A program made the translations under genes and the position numbers. The notes beneath the pieces are model-generated. The model was given only the letters and a program-made list of their open reading frames with translations. It was not told the DNA's origin and ran no database searches. Below, piece by piece: positions 59,311-64,000 of a stretch of 64,000 bases of DNA (position 1 is the first letter of the stretch; each line of letters opens with the position of its first letter). The stretch is from assembly GCF_007990635.1 (NCBI RefSeq), contig NZ_AP019846.1, positions 558,001-622,000 on the forward strand. The letters run 5' to 3'. The DNA is from Leptotrichia hongkongensis (lineage in GTDB: Bacteria > Fusobacteriota > Fusobacteriia > Fusobacteriales > Leptotrichiaceae).

Positions 59311-60045
59311 ATGAAATTTCTTTTGTATAATATTCGATATGGAACAGGAAAGTATCTGAATCAGCCATTTAAGCATATACGGGGATATTTGGGGCATTCA
59401 GTAAAACACATTTATCGGATTGGGAAATTTATAAATAAGTATAAGCCTGATATTGTGGGACTTGTAGAAGTTGATCTTGGTTCATTTAGAATGTATAGTA
59501 GAAATCAGGCTACACTTCTTGGAAGAATTACTAGAAATAATAATGTTTATCAGTACAAATATGAGGAAGATTCCAACTATATGAAATTTCCAATGGTAAG
59601 AAAGCAAGGAAATGCGTTACTTTCTAAAAAACCTGTTTTACGGGAAGAATTTCATTATCTGGATATTGGAATGAAAAAATTGATTATTGAGGTGGAAACA
59701 AAAGATGTAGTAGTGTTTCTAGTTCATTTGGCACTTGGTGGAAAAACAAGACAGAAACAGATTGTGCAGCTTTACAATTTTGTGAAAAACTGCAAAAAGC
59801 CAGTTATAGTTGCTGGAGATTTTAATGTGTTCTGGGGAGAAGAGGAAATTGAGATGTTTTTACAGGCTTCTAATTTAAAAAATATAAATACAAGAAAAGA
59901 TCCGACTTTTCCAAGCTGGAATCCCAAACGTGAACTTGATTTTATACTTTGTTCAAAGGAAATAAAAGTAAAAAGTTATGAAGTTATACAAACTCAGCTT
60001 TCAGATCATTTGCCAATATTAGTTGATTTTGAAATTATGCATTGA
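59311..60045 (+). CDS. Endonuclease/exonuclease/phosphatase family hydrolase
   Basis: A 244-residue EEP-fold protein. The N-terminal LLYNIRYGTG supplies the metal Asn, IVGLVEVDLGS the metal Glu. Later come VVFLVHLALGG (His), VIVAGDFNVFWG (Asp, Asn), and ELDFILCSKE with QLSDHLPILVDFE (Asp-His). All catalytic positions of the family are present. Substrates range from phospholipids to nucleic acids; no membrane signal is seen, so it acts in the cytosol. The ribosome site is GAGAGGAA. It appears unlinked to the neighbouring genes. Confidence 0.87.
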   Translation: MKFLLYNIRYGTGKYLNQPFKHIRGYLGHSVKHIYRIGKFINKYKPDIVGLVEVDLGSFRMYSRNQATLLGRITRNNNVYQYKYEEDSNYMKFPMVRKQGNALLSKKPVLREEFHYLDIGMKKLIIEVETKDVVVFLVHLALGGKTRQKQIVQLYNFVKNCKKPVIVAGDFNVFWGEEEIEMFLQASNLKNINTRKDPTFPSWNPKRELDFILCSKEIKVKSYEVIQTQLSDHLPILVDFEIMH

Positions 60046-60184
60046 TTATTGGTCTTTTACTTTTTGTAAAAAATGTAGAAGATATAAAAGAACGTACATC
60101 CACAGATGATTATTACAAATTATAAGTTAGTTAGACAGAATTATATAGAAAGAATAAAAAAATCATAGTTAAAGAGGGGGATTT

Positions 60185-60733
60185 ATGAAAATTTTTAGAA
60201 AAATTGTAATATCAGCTATTTTAATTAGCTGTATAATTTTCGGTGAATCAAATATTGAAAATAAAATTGCTCAGATTAGAAAAGACTATACAAGTACGAA
60301 TGCTGTAAAAAATTATGTAGTAAAGGAGATTGAGGATAGTGAAAAGAGTACAGACGGTGGTACTATAAAATATTATTTTCAAAATGGAACTATTAAAAAA
60401 ATTATAACGGAATATTATAGTGAAAGCTGGAATAGTTTAATAGAATACTATATAAAAAATGGAAAAGTTTATTTTATTTATGATAGAACTCAAAAATATA
60501 ATGTTCCGTATTATATAAATGCGAATTGGTATAAAGAAAACAATCTGAAAGTTGGAGAGGTTTTCAATAGTAAAAAATCAAAAATTACTGAAAAAAGATA
60601 CTATTTTGATGAGAATGAAAAACTGATTCAATATATTATAGGGAATAAAAGAATTGATGAAAATATTCAAAAATTGAAGGAAATTGAAAAAAATGTGTTA
60701 AGTGAGTATTTTAAAATAAAAAATAAAAATTAA
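60185..60733 (+). CDS. Exported protein of unknown function
   Basis: A 182-residue protein with a signal peptide (FRKIVISAILISCIIFGES; a Cys is present but the lipobox is poor). The mature part has repeated beta-type motifs GGTIKYYFQNGTIKKIITEYYSES and KRYYFDENEKLIQYIIGNKR, like the MORN/YwqK-type or Tox-REase-immunity style tyrosine-rich repeats. A Lys-rich tail closes it. GAGGGGG lies 4 nt before the ATG. It is probably periplasmic or surface-bound; no function can be given. Confidence 0.65.
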   Translation: MKIFRKIVISAILISCIIFGESNIENKIAQIRKDYTSTNAVKNYVVKEIEDSEKSTDGGTIKYYFQNGTIKKIITEYYSESWNSLIEYYIKNGKVYFIYDRTQKYNVPYYINANWYKENNLKVGEVFNSKKSKITEKRYYFDENEKLIQYIIGNKRIDENIQKLKEIEKNVLSEYFKIKNKN

Positions 60734-60912
60734 ACAGATACATTATAAATTTTCAATCTTTTTAGATTCATAGATTTTATAATTGAGAAATTGTTATATT
60801 ATTTGAATTTATCAAAAAAATTTAAAGCATAAAATAAGAAATATTTTTATAACATAGATTGTATAATATATTACGACAAACTAAAAAAATATAAAAAAAT
60901 AAGAATAATATG

Positions 60913-60941
60913 TTGAAAATTTGGAAAAAATGTACTAAAAT
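60913..60941 (+). promoter_or_regulatory. Promoter of the GHL10-type gene
   Basis: TTGAAA (60913-60918), 17-nt spacer, TAAAAT (60936-60941). The leader is about 30 nt. Confidence 0.65.
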
Positions 60942-60977
60942 GATATTGAAGATTTGACATTCAGAAAGGAGATATTG

Positions 60978-62222
60978 GTGAAATCAATTATAAAAAAAAT
61001 ATCAGTATTAGCAATTACGGTTTTAATGGCAACTACATTAAATGCCTCTAATATTATTATGGGAAATAATCATAATGCATCAAAAATTGATAATCAAAAA
61101 GTAACAAAGAGCAAAGAATTAAGAGGAGTGTGGGTAGCCAGTGTAAGTAATATTGATTGGCCGTCAAAAAAAGGACTTAGTGTTGAGCAGCAAAAAAGAG
61201 AATTTTTGACAATTCTTGATAATGTGAAAAAATGGAATATGAATGCAGTATTTGTGCAAATTAAGCCATCAGGGGATGCTTTTTATCCATCTAAATATGG
61301 ACCTTGGTCTGAGTACTTAACAGGGACTCAAGGAATAAATCCAGGATACGACCCACTAAAATTCATGGTAGAAGAAGCACATAAGAGAGGAATTGAATTT
61401 CATGCGTGGTTTAATCCATACAGACTTTCAGTATCCAGTTCAAGAGATAAATTATCAAAAGATAACATTGGACGAAAAAAACCAGAATGGACAGTAGCTT
61501 ATGGAGGACAATTGTACTTAAATCCAGGTATTCCTGAAGTTAATGATTATGTTGTGAACAGTATCGTTGAAGTTGTAAAAAATTATGATGTTGATGGTGT
61601 TCATATGGATGACTATTTTTATCCATATAAAGTTAAAAATCAAGAATATCCTGATTCTGCACAGTATCAGAAATATGGACACAAATTTTCATCAGTTGGT
61701 GACTGGAGAAGAAACAATGTAAATAAATTAGTTGAGAAATTGCATTCTTCTATAAAAAAAGAAAATGAAAATGTAGAATTTGGAATAAGTCCTTTTGGAG
61801 TATGGAGAAATGCATCTACTGATCCATCTAGAGGTTCTGAAACAAAAGCTGGAGTTCAAAACTACGATGATTTATATGCAGATATTTTATTGTGGATGAA
61901 TAAAGGGTGGATAGATTATGTAGCACCGCAAATTTACTGGAATCAGGGGCATAAAGCTGCTGAGTACAATACACTTGTAAAATGGTGGAGTAAATATGCA
62001 GGTCAAACAAAAACAAATCTATATATAGGACAAGCTGCATACAAAGTTAATGATTGGCAAAATGCAAAAGAATTAATAAATCAGGTAAATTTCAACAGAA
62101 ATTATCCAGAAGTAAAAGGAAGCATATTCTTTAGCTATAAATCATTATTAACTAATCCTAAAAATGCAACAAGCAGTTTAGCACAAGGGCCTTATGCTAA
62201 TAGAGAAAATCAAGGATTCTAA
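60978..62222 (+). CDS. GHL10/DUF187-type glycosyl hydrolase-like exported protein
   Basis: A 414-residue exported protein. The signal peptide is VKSIIKKISVLAITVLMATTLNAS. The TIM-barrel domain opens with ELRGVWVASVSNIDWPSKKG and includes AHKRGIEFHAWFNPYRLS. The acidic catalytic region is YDVDGVHMDDYFYP; WIDYVAPQIYWNQG follows. Families of this type (GHL10, DUF187) are thought to cleave peptidoglycan glycan strands. GTG at 60978 is 6 nt after AAGGAG; the frame opens earlier at 60954. It is a single gene with promoter and terminator. Confidence 0.88.
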   Translation: MKSIIKKISVLAITVLMATTLNASNIIMGNNHNASKIDNQKVTKSKELRGVWVASVSNIDWPSKKGLSVEQQKREFLTILDNVKKWNMNAVFVQIKPSGDAFYPSKYGPWSEYLTGTQGINPGYDPLKFMVEEAHKRGIEFHAWFNPYRLSVSSSRDKLSKDNIGRKKPEWTVAYGGQLYLNPGIPEVNDYVVNSIVEVVKNYDVDGVHMDDYFYPYKVKNQEYPDSAQYQKYGHKFSSVGDWRRNNVNKLVEKLHSSIKKENENVEFGISPFGVWRNASTDPSRGSETKAGVQNYDDLYADILLWMNKGWIDYVAPQIYWNQGHKAAEYNTLVKWWSKYAGQTKTNLYIGQAAYKVNDWQNAKELINQVNFNRNYPEVKGSIFFSYKSLLTNPKNATSSLAQGPYANRENQGF

Positions 62223-62251
62223 TTACAGAAAAAAAGATTAAAGAAAAGGAG

Positions 62252-62300
62252 AAATCAGTAATATTGAAGTTGTTATGACTTCAGTAGTGCTGATTTTTTT
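62252..62300 (+). terminator. Terminator after the GHL10-type gene
   Basis: AAATCAG (62252-62258) pairs with CTGATTT (62290-62296), with an inner helix TTGAAGT/ACTTCA, then T run. Confidence 0.8.
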
Positions 62301-62327
62301 ATAATTTATAAAAAATTTGAATAAAAT

Positions 62328-62355
62328 TTGAAAAATATAAAAAATTGGATATAAT
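62328..62355 (+). promoter_or_regulatory. Promoter upstream of the channel gene
   Basis: TTGAAA (62328-62333), 16-nt spacer, TATAAT (62350-62355). About 190 nt of AT-rich leader without other features separates it from the start codon. Confidence 0.55.
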
Positions 62356-62553
62356 ATAGAGTCTAAATATAAAAATAAGTTTGTGTTTTTTGTAAGCCAG
62401 TTTTTCAAATTGAATAGAAAAATTTAATTATAAACTCAAAAAATATCAAAATCTTGTTTGAAAAAATATTTATTTTATCTTATAGTTTGTTATTAAATAA
62501 ATTTATATATAGCTTAAAATATTTGAAATTGATTAAAAACAGGAGGAAAGTAC

Positions 62554-64000
62554 TATGAAAAAAGAATCTGATTCTTTTAACAGAATTAAACTGAAAAACA
62601 AAATACAGGGAATGTTAGAAGACACACTATCCAAAGGAACTGTATCAATAATAGCATGGCTTGCTGTAACAATGATTCTTACAGTTGTTGTATTTTCATT
62701 TGTATTAGTTTTGATGAATTTGAGGCCTGATAATGAAACTGGAAGTTTAAGTTTAATTGAAGCGATTTGGCAAAATTTCTTGCGTGTAATAGATCCAGGT
62801 GGTTTGCAAAATGACAGATTATGGGGATATAGAATTGTGTCAGCTGTAGTTACGTTACTTGGAGTATTAATCTTTGGTGCATTAGTTGGAGTTTTGACAA
62901 CAGGGCTTGATAATTTATTTATTGAAATTCGTAAAGGAAAAACAGAGATTGTAAAAAAAGATTTTACGCTTATTTTGGGATGGAATCCGACAATATTTAA
63001 GGTAATAAGTGAACTGGTGATTTCAAATGCAAATCATAAAAATAAAAAAATAGTGATACTTTCTAAAAATGATAAAATAAAAATGGAAGACGAAATAAAT
63101 TTAAGAATAAATCAAAAAGAACTTTTGAAAAATTTTCATAATTCTCTAGATGGAAAAAGTCATAAAACTTATCAAACTAAGATATATTGCCGTTCAGGAA
63201 GTATAATAGATATAGATGACTTAAATATTGTTCATCCTGAGAACGCAGAATCAATAATTATACTTTCCTCAGAAGAAGATAGAGAAGATATAAATACTAT
63301 AAAATGTATTTTAGCGTTAAGAAAAAAAGCTAAAAAGATAATTACAGAAATAAAAGATGAACATAATAAAGAACTGATGGATTTTTGCTTCCAAAATGAA
63401 AAAAATCAGAATATACTTTATATTCCAAGTGAAAAGTGGTTATCACGGATTACAGCGCAAGCAAGTAGACAGCCAGGATTTAGTGTTATTGCAACAGAAA
63501 TTTTAAATTATGATAATGATGAAATTTATTTTTCTAAAGTTGGTAAGGAGCTAATAGGAAAAACATTTAAGGAAATTTCGTTAAATTGCGTTACAAGTAT
63601 TGTATTAGGAATATGTAAGAAAAATTTGGATAAAAATAACTTGAAAGAAATTTATCAAAAAGAAATGGCAGAGGGTAAGTTATCAGGAATACAAAAAAAT
63701 ATAATTTTAAATCCTTACGAAAAATTTAATAATAATATAATAGATGGTGAAAATATAGGATGTGTAATAGAGGAAGGAGATGAGCTTATTCTTTTTCAGT
63801 CTGACGATGGTTATCCTGAATTCCATTTTGAAGAGTTAAAAATAGAAAAATTTCAATGGAAAAGTGGTACGGAAGATGTAATTTTGCCTAAAAGCAAGAC
63901 ATTAATTTTAGGCTATAATAAAAGAATATATAAAATAATTGACGAACTTTACGAATATGTGAGTGTAGATTCAGAAGTTCATATAATTGCAAAGATGGAT
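62554..64000 (+). CDS. CASTOR/POLLUX-type ion channel, 5' part
   Basis: The frame is open to the end of the window, so the 3' part is missing (482 codons seen). ATG 62554 follows AGGAGG by 9 nt. Membrane segments lie at SIIAWLAVTMILTVVVFSFVLVLM and RIVSAVVTLLGVLIFGALVGVLTTGL, with a pore-like stretch IWQNFLRVIDPGGLQ between. A first nucleotide-binding (RCK-like) domain begins DFTLILGWNPTIFKVISEL; a second begins TLILGYNKRIYKIIDEL. This arrangement matches bacterial relatives of plant CASTOR/POLLUX channels. Ion (K or Ca) is not decidable from sequence. Confidence 0.87.

Noticed and set aside
1-64000. CRISPR arrays, tRNA or rRNA genes
   Set aside because: No regularly spaced repeats, and no cloverleaf or rRNA-like sequence caught on reading. 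A dedicated scan would be needed to exclude a single tRNA.

Overview
The window is very AT-rich, with tightly packed genes on both strands. It carries Gram-negative outer-membrane markers (a TonB-dependent receptor, a secretin, an LPS-heptose kinase and several lipoproteins) next to genes of a Firmicutes-like style: PTS sugar uptake, AGGAGG ribosome sites and a large SRP RNA that has an Alu domain. This mix, plus a heme operon resembling hmu of Fusobacterium nucleatum, points to the Fusobacteriota, most likely a saccharolytic Leptotrichia-like anaerobe. The genus is inferred from gene content, not from a database match.

Layout. 1-4.9 kb: the 3' end of ahpF, a frameshifted lipoprotein gene, and two tandem mgtE magnesium transporters. 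The mgtE pair sits behind a consensus promoter, a short acidic/proline leader ORF and a segment complementary to the mgtE ribosome site. A flavin reductase follows. 5-13.3 kb: a heme acquisition and degradation cluster (TonB receptor, ABC permease/ATPase/binding lipoprotein, HugZ-type heme oxygenase, HutW/HmuW radical-SAM enzyme, HmuF-type flavodoxin, DUF454 protein). 13.5-22 kb: a TPR-like protein; the fructose genes fruK-fruA split by a decayed insertion sequence with 27-bp flanking repeats; adhP with a Rex-like operator; an FMN reductase and a MarR regulator whose promoters both hold palindromes. 22.3-29.3 kb: a catabolic operon (YiaL-like protein, beta-propeller-like protein, 2-hydroxyacid dehydrogenase, galactitol-type PTS EIIC without EIIA/EIIB, amidohydrolase, FGGY kinase), probably for a sugar acid or lactone. 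29.7-45 kb: rapZ, uvrC, a nucleoside-type ABC transporter without its binding protein, a methyltransferase, uvrA, the SRP RNA, a GNAT-CDF fusion and a DUF389 protein. 45-49 kb: rpmF, fabH, fabD and two tiny lipoproteins. 49-58 kb: a compact type IV pilus/type II secretion-like locus (prepilins, prepilin peptidase, PilM/N-like, PilO-like, secretin, GspF), interrupted by heptose kinase and ROK fructokinase genes. 58-64 kb: trmR, an EEP-family hydrolase, a GHL10-type glycosidase-like protein and the start of a CASTOR/POLLUX-type channel.

Two themes recur. First, single-base frameshifts lie in A/T homopolymers in the lipoprotein gene, the transposase, the exported protein at 32.5 kb and several pilus genes. 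They may be sequencing errors, pseudogenes or phase variation, and the sequence alone cannot decide. Second, short inverted-repeat elements are scattered through the intergenic DNA, in at least three sequence types.

The observation I would follow up first is the mgtE leader (4033-4280). It looks like a translation-coupled Mg2+ sensor built from a leader peptide rather than an M-box riboswitch.
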